The notes: generated by a model from the letters alone, not told the origin. DNA of 64,000 nt from Deferribacter desulfuricans SSM1 (GCF_000010985.1 NC_013939.1:434001-498000); one strand, 5' to 3'. Counted from the stretch's first letter, positions 46,553 to 55,588 are shown. Translations and numbers: made by a program.

Positions 46553-47521
46553 TTAGCCCTCCTGAGGGAAATTTTCTTCTATATATCTTTCAGCCATTTT
46601 AGCAGCTACAGCACCATCTGCAACAGCAGTGACAATTTGTCTTAACTCTTTTTTTCTTACGTCACCAGCAGCAAAAATTCCTGGGACATTTGTATGTGTA
46701 GTTTCATCAGCAATAATAAATCCAGACTCATCTAACTCTAACAGCCCCTTAAAAGCCTCTGTATCAGCATTCCATCCTATAAAGACAAAAACACCATCAA
46801 CTTTAAGATCATGAGTTTTGCCTAATTTTTTATCATAGAGGGTAATTGATTCTATTTTATCCTCACCATTTACCTTTTTTACCACACTGTTCCATATAAA
46901 TTCTATTTTTGGATTTGCAAAAGCTCTATCTTGAAGTATTTTTGCTGCTCTTAATTTATCTCTTCTGTGCACAATATATACTTTTTTTGCAAATTTTGTG
47001 AGATAATGTCCTTCTTCAACAGCTGAATCACCTCCACCAATTACAGCAACAACTTTATCTTTGTAAAAAGCACCATCACAAGTAGCACAAAAAGATATAC
47101 CTCTACCAAGGAATTTGTTTTCACCAGGCACTTCTAAGTGTTTTGGCTTAGCACCAGAGGCAATTATAACAGTTTTTGTTTTAATCTTGATGTCTTTGTA
47201 CTGTAAAGACACATATTTATAACCATCGCAAAATTCTATCCCTTTACACATTCCGTTCTTTATTTCAACGCCAAACTGTTTTGCGTGTTGGAAAAGTTTT
47301 TCTGTGAGTTCTCCACCTGAAATCCCTTCTAAAAAACCTGGGTAATTTTCTATAATTTCTGTAATCGCAACTTGTCCACCAGGGAAGTTTTTCTCTAAAA
47401 TTAAAGTATTAAGGTCGTCTCTTGCTGCATATATCCCTGCTGTTAAACCTGCAGGGCCACCACCAATTATAACAACATCATATTCCTCTTTTAAATTATC
47501 AAAATTAAAAAAATCTTCCAT
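46553..47521 (-). CDS. trxB: Thioredoxin reductase
   Basis: A 322-aa FAD/NADPH flavoenzyme. The N-terminal FAD motif is GGGPAGLTAGIYAARDDL, the redox pair Cys145-Cys148 is in FCATCDGAFY, the NADPH fold starts AVIGGGDSAVEEGHYLT, and the C-terminal FAD motif is GIFAAGDVRKKELRQIVTAVADGAVAA. An N-terminal extension of ~13 residues precedes the FAD motif. No thioredoxin gene with a CXXC motif is nearby; the adjacent thioredoxin-fold gene upstream lacks cysteines. SD GAGGGG lies before ATG. Confidence 0.95.
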   Translation of the reverse strand: MEDFFNFDNLKEEYDVVIIGGGPAGLTAGIYAARDDLNTLILEKNFPGGQVAITEIIENYPGFLEGISGGELTEKLFQHAKQFGVEIKNGMCKGIEFCDGYKYVSLQYKDIKIKTKTVIIASGAKPKHLEVPGENKFLGRGISFCATCDGAFYKDKVVAVIGGGDSAVEEGHYLTKFAKKVYIVHRRDKLRAAKILQDRAFANPKIEFIWNSVVKKVNGEDKIESITLYDKKLGKTHDLKVDGVFVFIGWNADTEAFKGLLELDESGFIIADETTHTNVPGIFAAGDVRKKELRQIVTAVADGAVAAKMAERYIEENFPQEG

Positions 47522-47530
47522 TTTACCCCT

Positions 47531-48040
47531 CTATAATATTTTTTCTATTTCTTTTAATGCGGGTATTTTAGATGCATATATAATCTTATTATGTTCATCT
47601 AATATCACCAAAAAGGGCCAACTATTAATTCCAAAAATACCCTCAACCTCACTTATATTAACTAAATACAAATCTTTTTCAATAGGTTTGTAGTGTTTAT
47701 TTGATATGTAATTTAATGCCGATCGTGGTGTTTGTTTAGTTTTGACAAAAATTATAAGGTAGGCACTTTTTTTATCCGTGATATGTTTAATCTTTGATAA
47801 ATTTTTTTTATAAAATACAGAGTAAATATTGTTTTTATTTAAAAAGATTATTACTTTTTTTAATTTAATATCATAAAGAGTAAATGTCTTGCCATTTAAT
47901 GTTTTTAATTCGAAGTTTGGCACTTTTGTGTATAAAGGTGGTGGGTCATTTTGTCTATATTTGTAAAGGTAATAGAAAGCGTAAGCAACTAGTATATAAA
48001 TTAAAAAATTCTTTCCAGAGAAATAGTTTCTTTTCCACAT
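47531..48040 (-). CDS. Membrane-anchored thioredoxin-fold protein without cysteines
   Basis: A 169-aa protein with one N-terminal helix (FLIYILVAYAFYYLYKY, ~11-27) and a TlpA/AhpC-type domain: VPNFELKTLNGKTFTLYDIKLKKVIIFL is the standard opening, and INSWPFLVILDEHNKIIYA has the cis-proline loop. Where the redox CXXC should be, the text is NKNNIYSVFY; the protein has no Cys at all. So it cannot act as a thiol oxidoreductase and may be a binding or structural relic. It is encoded between the 86-aa gene and trxB. Confidence 0.75.
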   Translation of the reverse strand: MWKRNYFSGKNFLIYILVAYAFYYLYKYRQNDPPPLYTKVPNFELKTLNGKTFTLYDIKLKKVIIFLNKNNIYSVFYKKNLSKIKHITDKKSAYLIIFVKTKQTPRSALNYISNKHYKPIEKDLYLVNISEVEGIFGINSWPFLVILDEHNKIIYASKIPALKEIEKIL

Positions 48041-48300
48041 TACCAGATTTTAGAATTTATATCTTTGCCATATTTGGCAATCAAAATGTCGATTAAAGTT
48101 TTATCAAAGATTTTTGGACTAATTATAGATGTATCTACTTTCTCTTCAAAAAGTTTACGTCCTAGGTTTATTTCTTCTTCCAGAACATCAAAAACATTAT
48201 CGTTTTTTATCCCCTCAATGACTTTTTCCTTATTGTATAAAACTATATCTCCAATTATTGTTCTTGCCAACCTTTTAGCTCTTTCGATATCTGTAATCAT
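48040..48300 (-). CDS. Conserved-looking 86-aa protein of unknown function
   Basis: An 86-aa hydrophilic helical protein. The stretch IERAKRLARTIIGDIVLYNKEKVIEGIKNDNVFDVLEEEINLGRKLF resembles a short domain (ARRLAR-IV-DIALYN) seen in various deltaproteobacterial proteins, but I cannot name it. It is coupled to nadC (ATGA overlap) upstream and to the thioredoxin-fold gene (TAATG) downstream. Function unknown. Confidence 0.65.
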   Translation of the reverse strand: MITDIERAKRLARTIIGDIVLYNKEKVIEGIKNDNVFDVLEEEINLGRKLFEEKVDTSIISPKIFDKTLIDILIAKYGKDINSKIW

Positions 48301-49139
48301 ATAATCTCTCCAAACTTCATACTTATATCAACTGATTTAAAACTATTTGTCAAAGCACCTACAGATATAAAATCTATGGGGTATTTTTTGTACATATGTA
48401 ACTTATCGAGTGTAATACCCCCTGATACTTCTATTTTAGCACGTTTGTTTATCAGTTGGCAAGCTTCATTGATGGAATTTATATCAAAATTATCAAGCAT
48501 AATTATATCAGCACCAGCTTCGACGGCTTCTTCCACTTCTTTTAAATTTCTTGTTTCTACTTCTATTTTTACAGTTACTGGGATATTGCTTCTGACTAAT
48601 TCTACAGCTTTTTTTATAGAGCCTACAGCATCTATATGAGTATCTTTCAACATTACACCATCAAAAAGTCCAATTCTATGATTTGTGCCCCCTCCTATTT
48701 TTACTGCATATTTTTCCAAAATCCTTAACCCCGGAGTTGTTTTTCTTGTATCCAAAATTTTTATGTTAGTTCCGTCTAATTCTTTGATATATTTGTTTGT
48801 ATTGGTAGCTATACCAGATAATCTTTGTAGAAAATTTAAAACGGTTCGTTCTAACATGAGAATTATGGCAGTATCTCCGATTATTTCTGCTAATTTATCA
48901 CCTGCATTTACTAACTCACCATCATTTTTTAAAAAATTTATTTTTATATTTCTATCTGTTTTGTAAAAAATCTCGTTAACTACTGGCATCCCACACAAAA
49001 TAAAAGATTCTTTTGCAATCAAATAGTACTTACTTTTTTTAAGATAAGGGGATATTGACTTTGTCGTTAAATCTCCAGAACCGATATCTTCTAAAAGCGC
49101 TAAATCTATTATTTTATTAAGCAAAGGGGAGTTTAACAT
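48297..49139 (-). CDS. nadC: Nicotinate-nucleotide pyrophosphorylase (quinolinate phosphoribosyltransferase)
   Basis: A 280-aa enzyme making nicotinate mononucleotide from quinolinate and PRPP. Signatures: LALLEDIGSGDLTTKSI, LERTVLNFLQRLSGIAT, ILDTRKTTPGLRILEKYAVKIGGGTNHRIGLFDGVMLKDTH, IEVETRNLKEVEEAVEAGADIIMLDNF and EVSGGITLDKL. Full length. It overlaps valS by 7 bp. Pairs functionally with nadA (30616) and nadE (15570). Confidence 0.96.
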   Translation of the reverse strand: MLNSPLLNKIIDLALLEDIGSGDLTTKSISPYLKKSKYYLIAKESFILCGMPVVNEIFYKTDRNIKINFLKNDGELVNAGDKLAEIIGDTAIILMLERTVLNFLQRLSGIATNTNKYIKELDGTNIKILDTRKTTPGLRILEKYAVKIGGGTNHRIGLFDGVMLKDTHIDAVGSIKKAVELVRSNIPVTVKIEVETRNLKEVEEAVEAGADIIMLDNFDINSINEACQLINKRAKIEVSGGITLDKLHMYKKYPIDFISVGALTNSFKSVDISMKFGEII

Positions 49140-51751
49140 AAACTCTTTAACCTTTCTATTGATTTATCTATCTCTTCAAGTTTAAGTTTTGCTTCTTCAT
49201 ATTTAGCTTTATCCTTTTCTATTATATGCTCTGGTGCTTTTTTTAGATATTCTTCATTATTTAATTTTTTGCCGTAAATATTGATATCTTTTAAATAACC
49301 TTTTTTCTCTTTTTCGAGTCTTTTAATTTCAGCTTCAAAGTCTATTAACCCTTCTAATGGGACAAAAACAGTAAAATCTTTTTCAATTTGTACAGCAGAT
49401 TTTTCAATTTCTTTATCTGTAAAGTTAATATTTTCTATTTTTGCTAATTTTTTAATTATATCTGATTTTTGTTCAATTAAAGATTTCATTTCATCAGAAG
49501 TTTTAATGAAAATGTTAATATTTTTTGCTGGAGGGATGTTGTATTCTCCTCTAACTGTTCTCACATTAGAAATTAGTGTTATAACTTTTTCTATATTTTT
49601 ATAATCAGCATCAAAAAGGAACTCTTTTTCAGGATATGGCCCAAAGTTTATAGTTTCTTTACCAGAAAGTTTTTTGTAAATAAATTCAGTGATAAATGGC
49701 ATAAATGGGTGTAGTATTTTTAATGATTCTTCTAATGTATATTTAGCAACTGCCAGAGCATTGGTTTTGTTTATGTTATTATAAATTCTGTGTTTTATAA
49801 ACTCTATATACCAATCACAGAATATGTGCCAGAAAAATTGATAGATTTCATTTGCTGCTTCGTTAAAGTCGTAAGATTTGATAAACTTTTCCACATTTTT
49901 TGCTGTTTGATAAAGGTTGTGTAAAATCCATTTATCTTCCATTTCAAGGTTATCAAAATCAATTTCACTTATATTTTCATCGAGGTTCATCATTAAGAAC
50001 CTTGATGCATTCCAAATTTTGTTAACAAAGTTTTTATAACCTACGATTCTATCTTCAGATAATTTTATATCTCTTCCCTGAGCCGCAAAAGCAGCTAAGG
50101 TAAATCTAAAAGCATCAGCTCCATATTTTTCTATCATAATCAATGGGTCTATTACATTCCCTTTAGATTTACTCATTTTTTGACCATATTGATCTCTTAC
50201 AAGGGCATGTATATACACGTGATAGAATGGGACATCGTTCATAAATTTTAGTCCCATCATAATCATTCTTGCAACCCAGAAGAAAAGGATATCAAAGCCA
50301 GTAACTAAACAGCTTGTAGGGTAAAATTTTTCGAGGGTTTTAGTTTTCTCAGGCCAACCCATTGTGGAAAATGGCCATAAAGCTGAAGAAAACCATGTAT
50401 CAAGGACATCAGTTTCTTGTGTTAGCTCAGTAGAGCCACATTTTTCACATTTTTCTGGGTCTTTAAAATCTACGTTGATATGTCCACATTTTTCACAATA
50501 CCAGGCTGGGATCCTGTGCCCCCACCAGATTTGTCTTGAAATACACCAGTCTCTTATATTGTACATCCATTCAAAATATGTTTTAGTCCACATTTCAGGG
50601 AATATCTTTATTTTACCTTGTTCAACAGCTTCTATTGCTTTTTCTGCAAGAGGTTTTATTTTTACGAACCATTGCATAGAGATTCTTGGTTCAACAACAG
50701 TTTTACATCTATAACAATGACCTACAGAATGGTCATGTTTTTCAATTTTTTCTAAATAGCCCAAGTTTTTAAGCTCTTCTACTATCTGTTTCCTTGCTTC
50801 GAAACGATCTAACCCTTTATATTTACCACCGTTTTCATTGATAATACCAGAATCATCCATTACATTTATTTCTTCAAGCCCGTATTTTTTACCAAGCTCA
50901 AAATCGTTTGGGTCATGTGCAGGGGTTACTTTTAACGCACCTGTTCCAAATTCCATATCCACATATTCATCAGCTATTATAGGTAGGCGTCTGTTTAAAA
51001 TTGGTAAAATTGCATATTTACCGATAAGATGTTTATACCTTTCATCGTTTGGATTTACTGCTACTGCTGTATCTCCAAGCATTGTTTCAGGTCTTGTGGT
51101 TGCAATTAATAATTTCTCATCACTATTTTCTATGGGATAATATATGTAATAAAGAGCTCCTTCTTTATCTTCGTGTTCTACTTCAAGGTCGCTTAAAGCT
51201 GTGTGACATCTTGGACACCAGTTAATAATATAATTTGATCTATATATTAAACCTTCTTTATAAAGGGTTACAAAAACAGTTCTTACGGCATTTGAGAGCC
51301 CTTCATCCATTGTAAATCTTTCTCTATTCCAATCGCAGCTTGCTCCTAATCTTTTGAGCTGATTTATTATCTGTCCACCAGATTCTTCTCTCCACTGCCA
51401 AACTCTTTCAATGAATTTTTCTCTGCCAAGATCGTGTCTTGATAAACCTTCTTGAGCTAACATACGCTCAACAACATTTTGGGTGGCTATCCCTGCATGA
51501 TCAGTACCTGGTAGCCATAGGACTTCAAAACCTTTCATCCTATGATATCTAATTAATATATCCTGTAATGTATTATTTAATGCATGCCCCATATGGAGTG
51601 AACCTGTAACATTAGGGGGAGGAATTACTATAGAATAAGGTGGTTTATCAGAATTTTCGTTTGCATGAAAATATTTTTTTTCTAACCATTCGTTGTATAA
51701 TTTCTCTTCAAAATCAGCAGGGTCAATTCGAATTGGTAATTCTTCTTTCAT
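49133..51751 (-). CDS. valS: Valyl-tRNA synthetase
   Basis: An 872-aa class I synthetase. HIGH-type motif PNVTGSLHMGHALNNTLQD at ~46; CP1 editing domain ~185-330; a zinc-ribbon pair CEKCGHINVDF and CEKCGSTELT at ~415-440; KMSKSKGN at ~520; anticodon-binding domain ~595-730; C-terminal coiled-coil arm (EAEIKRLEKEKKGYLKDINIYGKKL). Complete. SD GGAG lies before ATG. First gene of the minus-strand operon to rsmI. No T-box leader is seen in the 266 bp upstream. Confidence 0.97.
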   Translation of the reverse strand: MKEELPIRIDPADFEEKLYNEWLEKKYFHANENSDKPPYSIVIPPPNVTGSLHMGHALNNTLQDILIRYHRMKGFEVLWLPGTDHAGIATQNVVERMLAQEGLSRHDLGREKFIERVWQWREESGGQIINQLKRLGASCDWNRERFTMDEGLSNAVRTVFVTLYKEGLIYRSNYIINWCPRCHTALSDLEVEHEDKEGALYYIYYPIENSDEKLLIATTRPETMLGDTAVAVNPNDERYKHLIGKYAILPILNRRLPIIADEYVDMEFGTGALKVTPAHDPNDFELGKKYGLEEINVMDDSGIINENGGKYKGLDRFEARKQIVEELKNLGYLEKIEKHDHSVGHCYRCKTVVEPRISMQWFVKIKPLAEKAIEAVEQGKIKIFPEMWTKTYFEWMYNIRDWCISRQIWWGHRIPAWYCEKCGHINVDFKDPEKCEKCGSTELTQETDVLDTWFSSALWPFSTMGWPEKTKTLEKFYPTSCLVTGFDILFFWVARMIMMGLKFMNDVPFYHVYIHALVRDQYGQKMSKSKGNVIDPLIMIEKYGADAFRFTLAAFAAQGRDIKLSEDRIVGYKNFVNKIWNASRFLMMNLDENISEIDFDNLEMEDKWILHNLYQTAKNVEKFIKSYDFNEAANEIYQFFWHIFCDWYIEFIKHRIYNNINKTNALAVAKYTLEESLKILHPFMPFITEFIYKKLSGKETINFGPYPEKEFLFDADYKNIEKVITLISNVRTVRGEYNIPPAKNINIFIKTSDEMKSLIEQKSDIIKKLAKIENINFTDKEIEKSAVQIEKDFTVFVPLEGLIDFEAEIKRLEKEKKGYLKDINIYGKKLNNEEYLKKAPEHIIEKDKAKYEEAKLKLEEIDKSIERLKSLC

Positions 51752-52017
51752 CTTTTCTCCTCAATATATAGATTTTTACAAAAATAGCGCTACAAAATAA
51801 CATAAGTTTTAAAAAAACTGAAGGGGTTTTTCTAAAATTACGCGCTTTTTAGTTATGTTGAGTAAGTGCTCGAGGAAAAATATTAGATTTGAATATGTTT
51901 GAGGGTGTTGCAAATAATAATTGCTTAAACACCTCAGATTGTTTCCCTAAAGCTCGCAAAGACGGGCATACCAGTTCTTGGGTGCAGTGTAAACTGTCAA
52001 AGTAATCTTACCAATGT
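51752..52017. other. Intergenic region upstream of valS
   Basis: 266 bp with no ORF of note. It holds a degraded half of the palindromic repeat (51935-51967) and the valS SD (GAGGAGAAAAG on the minus strand). No clear terminator after the 90-aa gene and no RNA leader fold was recognised. Confidence 0.5.
51935..51967. repeat. Degraded half-copy of the palindromic repeat
   Basis: CAGATTGTTTCCCTAAAGCT-type left arm followed by CGCAAAGACGGGC. It aligns to the left arm of the full repeats (AGATTGCTTC...CGCAATGAC) with several changes and has no matching right arm. Confidence 0.5.
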
Positions 52018-52290
52018 TTAGTTTAAAGTGTTATTTTTAGCTTCTATAGGCAGTAGGTTAGTAATTAATGCGTTTAATTTATTGATATATTGTTCTATGA
52101 CAAAAAGTTTATATTTTAAATAAGCTTTTTCGTCATAAGGGGTAGATGGGTCGTTTAATAACTTATAAATCTTTTCCATTTCAGCTATAAAAAGTGCCAT
52201 ATCCTCCAAACCTTCTTTTGCTAAAGCAACCGCATCAAGCTCTTTCTTCTTAAGTTCTTTCAAGATATCAATTCCATCCGTTTTCTTCAT
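52018..52290 (-). CDS. 90-aa helical protein of unknown function
   Basis: A 90-aa protein, helical throughout (DILKELKKKELDAVALAKEGLEDMALFIAEMEKIYKLL, then AYLKYKLFVIEQYINKLNALITNLLP), without cysteine or any motif I recognise. It overlaps the zinc-ribbon gene by 23 bp and is the last gene of the Trm112-like/hldA/nnr/tsaE operon. Confidence 0.6.
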   Translation of the reverse strand: MKKTDGIDILKELKKKELDAVALAKEGLEDMALFIAEMEKIYKLLNDPSTPYDEKAYLKYKLFVIEQYINKLNALITNLLPIEAKNNTLN

Positions 52291-52465
52291 TTAACCCCTC
52301 TAAATCTACATCTTCGTCTTTTAAAAAAATTTTATCAAAGACTTCTCCACATTCTTGGCATTCATAATGAAAAATTATCCAAATATCATTATCAACGACT
52401 ATTTCTGTTGGGTTTAGTTCTTCTAATCTCTGTTTACCGCAATAAGGGCAAAAAATAGGTTCCAT
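52268..52465 (-). CDS. Small zinc-ribbon protein (CPxCG type)
   Basis: A 65-aa protein with C6-x2-C9 (FCPYCGKQ) and C36-x2-C39 (YECQECGEVF), a four-cysteine zinc ribbon, then an acidic tail (KDEDVDLEGLNEENG). Many such proteins are annotated CPXCG-motif cysteine-rich. Function unknown. Its start overlaps the tsaE stop by one base and it overlaps the 90-aa gene by 23 bp. Confidence 0.75.
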   Translation of the reverse strand: MEPIFCPYCGKQRLEELNPTEIVVDNDIWIIFHYECQECGEVFDKIFLKDEDVDLEGLNEENGWN

Positions 52466-52899
52466 TATTCACCTTCATTTTCTTCTATAATAATTTCTCT
52501 CTTATCTTTATCCAGCTTTTTTATAGTTATAATAATGTGACTAATTTTAGTTATTGTTTCTAAAATTATTTCAGGCCATTCAATAAACTTTATCCCTGTT
52601 TCTTCAATATAGTCAAAAAAGCCTATGTTATCAAGTTCTAAAATATTCTTGATTCTATAAAGGTCAAAGTGATACAAAGGGAATTTGCCATCAGAATAAG
52701 TTTGCATTATTGTAAAAGTTGGACTTGATACGGCATCGTTGCACCCTAATGATTTTGCAACGGACTTTACAAATAGTGTTTTTCCTGCTCCAAGTTCCCC
52801 TTGTAATAATATTGTTTCGCTACCTTGTAAATTTTTTGCAAAATTCTTTGCTATTTCTACTGTATCATTTGGACTGTTGCTGATATGCTTCGATTTCAT
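52465..52899 (-). CDS. tsaE: tRNA t6A biosynthesis ATPase TsaE
   Basis: A 144-aa ATPase needed for N6-threonylcarbamoyl-adenosine at tRNA position 37. Walker A GELGAGKTLFVKSVAKSLG is at ~35-53; SSPTFTIMQTYSDGKFPLYHFDLYR follows; FFDYIEETGIKFIEWPEII is the TsaE Walker-B-like region. Full length. It overlaps nnr by 35 bp, a common nnr-tsaE linkage. tsaB, tsaC and tsaD are not in the window. Confidence 0.94.
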   Translation of the reverse strand: MKSKHISNSPNDTVEIAKNFAKNLQGSETILLQGELGAGKTLFVKSVAKSLGCNDAVSSPTFTIMQTYSDGKFPLYHFDLYRIKNILELDNIGFFDYIEETGIKFIEWPEIILETITKISHIIITIKKLDKDKREIIIEENEGE

Positions 52900-54388
52900 T
52901 AAAACCTCTATAAAGATTTTCTATTATTTCAGTTGTTTTAAGGCATTTCTCATTTTTTTCTTTTGTTAAAATAGATGCAGTTAAGTTCATAGTAAAGCAC
53001 CCAAGCTTTGCCGCATCTAAAAGAGAATAATTTTGTGCAATTAATCCACCAATCAATCCTGCCAGGCAATCTCCACTACCACCTTTTGAGAGAGCAGGAG
53101 TACCATTTGATAAAACAAACAGGTTTCCTTCAGGTGTAGCAATGATAGTATCAGCACTTTTAAGAACTAAAACAACCTGATATTTCAAAGCAAAATCCTT
53201 GGCTAATGAAATTTTATTTTGTAGAATCTCATCTTTATTCAGGCCTGTTAATCTTGCAAATTCACCAATATGTGGTGTTAACACTGCCCTAAAGCTGAGC
53301 TGATTTAAAAGCGAATCATCAAGATGATATAATCCATCTGCATCAATTACAAAGCTTTTGTCACACTCTTCGATAAGGCCTTTTACAAACTCTTTGGTTT
53401 GATGATTTCTTCCTAAACCACACCCTAGTGTGATAACATTTTTGTCACTAATAAATTTTAGTAATTCGTCCAATTCACTGCTGGTATAGAAACTTTTACC
53501 TTTGATAATAAAAGCCATTATTTCAGGGTACTTTGATAAAAAGTAGTAATATTGCTCAAAAATTGCACATGTTGTTAGCCCAGCTCCAGACATAACGGAT
53601 GCATAGGATGCCATTATTGGAGCACCCATTTTGCCTGCTGATCCACCTATCACTACATTATGGCCAAAATGCCCTTTGTGAGAATCTTCCTCTCTTTTAT
53701 AAATTAATGGCAAATTATCTAATGTAAGTTCAAAAATATAGGGAGAAACTGTTTGAATAGAAAAATCAGGTATTGAAATGTCTTTAACTATTACTTTGCC
53801 GCAGAACTTTTTTGCTGGATAAAAAACATGTGGTATTTTAGGCCTTGCAAGGGTAATTGTGATGTCTGCTTTTAAACATTCGCCAAGTATATTGTGATTA
53901 CTACCTGGTAAACCGCTAGGGATATCAATTGCTATTTTAAATGCTTTTGAAAGGTTAGCATTTATTATTACATCTTTAGCAATACCTTCAACAGGCCTAG
54001 TTAAACCAGTCCCAAATATTGCATCAAAAATAACATCGTAATTATCAAAATTTATTTCATCGTTATAATTAAACATTTGGATTGGGTATTTCTTTAATAT
54101 TTCAAGGTTTGTTTTGGCGTCACCTTTTAGCTCTTCAGGTGGATAAATAAAGATTATGTCAACTTTATATCCTCTGTTAAACAGATGTCTTGCTAATGCT
54201 AATCCATCACCGCCATTATTACCTTTGCCAACTAATACTGCTATTTTGTTTTTGGGGATTGAAAGTTTTTCAAACTCTTCAAATATTCCTCTTGCAGCAT
54301 TTTCCATTAGAACAATGGAAGGGGTACCTAATATTTCTATTGTATATTTATCAGCGTTTGCCATTTGTTTAGAATTGAGTACTTCCAT
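52865..54388 (-). CDS. nnr: Bifunctional NAD(P)HX epimerase/dehydratase
   Basis: A 507-aa metabolite-repair enzyme. The N-terminal YjeF-N epimerase (~1-210) has AVLVGKGNNGGDGLALARHLFNRG and the ATSIDIPSGLPG-like AIDIPSGLPGSN; the C-terminal ADP-dependent dehydratase (~215-505) has GGSAGKMGAPIMAS, LTPHIGEFARL and KGGSGDCLAGLIGGLIAQ (the GSGD loop). It repairs hydrated NADH/NADPH. Fused form as in E. coli. SD GGAGAT lies before ATG; hldA ends 1 bp before. Confidence 0.95.
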   Translation of the reverse strand: MEVLNSKQMANADKYTIEILGTPSIVLMENAARGIFEEFEKLSIPKNKIAVLVGKGNNGGDGLALARHLFNRGYKVDIIFIYPPEELKGDAKTNLEILKKYPIQMFNYNDEINFDNYDVIFDAIFGTGLTRPVEGIAKDVIINANLSKAFKIAIDIPSGLPGSNHNILGECLKADITITLARPKIPHVFYPAKKFCGKVIVKDISIPDFSIQTVSPYIFELTLDNLPLIYKREEDSHKGHFGHNVVIGGSAGKMGAPIMASYASVMSGAGLTTCAIFEQYYYFLSKYPEIMAFIIKGKSFYTSSELDELLKFISDKNVITLGCGLGRNHQTKEFVKGLIEECDKSFVIDADGLYHLDDSLLNQLSFRAVLTPHIGEFARLTGLNKDEILQNKISLAKDFALKYQVVLVLKSADTIIATPEGNLFVLSNGTPALSKGGSGDCLAGLIGGLIAQNYSLLDAAKLGCFTMNLTASILTKEKNEKCLKTTEIIENLYRGFNEIEAYQQQSK

Positions 54389-54389
54389 G

Positions 54390-55385
54390 TTATATCTCCT
54401 TGGTACTATTTATTAAATTTGGAATTTGTTTGAGCAATTCATCTCTATCTGTTGTTGCTGTTCCAACTTTTCCTACAACTATTCCAGCTGCAGCATTTGC
54501 AATAATTGCAGCGTCTGTATAACTTGCACCGACAGCTAATGCTGAAGTAAAAACACTTATAACTGTATCACCGGCTCCAGTCACATCGAATACCTCTTTA
54601 GCTACAGCAGGTATGTGAGTAATATTTTCTTCTGTAAAAATTGTCATCCCTTCTTCTCCCCTTGTAATAACAAGGGATTTACTCTTTAATTTTTCAAGAA
54701 TATGTTTACCACATTTTGTTAGCGATTCTTCATCAGTAATTTTAATATTTGTAGCAGTAGATGCTTCTTTATTATTTGGTGTTAGTGAAGTGACGTTTTT
54801 ATAGTAATAAAAATTTTCTATTTTTGGATCAACAGTAATAATTTTTTCAGAAAAGTTTGCAACTAGTTGTTCAATCAAATATTTCGTTATCATCCCTTTC
54901 CCATAATCTGAAATTATAATAGCGTCTATACTGTTTTTTATATCTTCTATGAAAGATAATAATTTATCTGTATCTTTCTTTTTAATTTTATGTTTTTCTT
55001 CTTTATCTATTCTTACAACCTGCTGGCTGTGAGCAACAACTCTTGTTTTAGTAGAAGTAGTCCTGCCATCATCTATTATAAATTGATTATCTATTTGCAT
55101 CTCGTTTAGTAGATTTTTTAAAAGTGAGCCATTGTTATCATTTCCAATAATTCCAGCTAAAATTGGAGTGACGCCAAGTGCTTTTAGATTGGCTGCAACA
55201 TTTGCAGCTCCTCCAGGCATCATTACCTCTTTTTTTATTTCAACAACAGGGACAGGTGCTTCTGGCGAAATCCTATCTACAGAACCGTAAATAAAAATAT
55301 CCAGCATTAAATCGCCGATAACCAGTATCTTTAATTTATCAAATTTATTGATATAAGAGGTTAATCTGTTTAAATCAGTATTCAT
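54390..55385 (-). CDS. hldA: D-glycero-beta-D-manno-heptose-7-phosphate kinase
   Basis: A 331-aa PfkB-family kinase for ADP-heptose of the LPS inner core. Signatures: KILVIGDLMLDIFIYGSVDRISPEAPVPVVEI, MPGGAANVAANLKALGV, and DVTGAGDTVISVFTSALA (catalytic Asp in TGAGD). It lacks the C-terminal adenylyltransferase of HldE, so HldC is needed. The start is ATG 55385 (MNTDLNRL) with AGGTGG upstream; ATG 55412 has no SD and lies deeper in the preceding gene, which it overlaps by 11 bp. Confidence 0.9.
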   Translation of the reverse strand: MNTDLNRLTSYINKFDKLKILVIGDLMLDIFIYGSVDRISPEAPVPVVEIKKEVMMPGGAANVAANLKALGVTPILAGIIGNDNNGSLLKNLLNEMQIDNQFIIDDGRTTSTKTRVVAHSQQVVRIDKEEKHKIKKKDTDKLLSFIEDIKNSIDAIIISDYGKGMITKYLIEQLVANFSEKIITVDPKIENFYYYKNVTSLTPNNKEASTATNIKITDEESLTKCGKHILEKLKSKSLVITRGEEGMTIFTEENITHIPAVAKEVFDVTGAGDTVISVFTSALAVGASYTDAAIIANAAAGIVVGKVGTATTDRDELLKQIPNLINSTKEI

Positions 55386-55560
55386 CGGTGTTTTCCACCT
55401 GCTTAGCTTCATCTATGAGCATAACCGGTATATCTTCTCTAATTTCGTATAAAAGTTTGCAGTTATCACATACTATGTATTTTTCATCTTTGCTTAATCT
55501 AATATCACCTCTACATTTTGGACAAGCCAAAATTTCTAACAATTCTTTATCTATTGACAT
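55375..55560 (-). CDS. Trm112-family zinc protein (YcaR-like)
   Basis: A 61-aa protein with C13-x2-C16 (ILACPKCRGDI) and C31-x2-C34 (VCDNCKLLYEIREDIPVML), the YcaR/Trm112 zinc ribbon and its IPVMLIDEA end. The start is ATG 55560 behind a strong GGAGG; upstream codons in frame lack an SD. In E. coli ycaR sits beside LPS genes (lpxK, kdsB); here it precedes hldA. Role in bacteria unclear, perhaps as a methyltransferase partner. Confidence 0.85.
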   Translation of the reverse strand: MSIDKELLEILACPKCRGDIRLSKDEKYIVCDNCKLLYEIREDIPVMLIDEAKQVENTDEY

Positions 55561-55588
55561 GTTATCCTCCTTCTGTTGGTATAATCTG

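Noticed and set aside
50364-50714. 116-aa + strand ORF inside valS
   Set aside because: Antisense shadow of a conserved, intact synthetase; composition is that of the reversed frame.
51752-52017. T-box or other aminoacylation leader before valS
   Set aside because: No T-box motif, no terminator hairpin and no specifier stem were found in the upstream strand.
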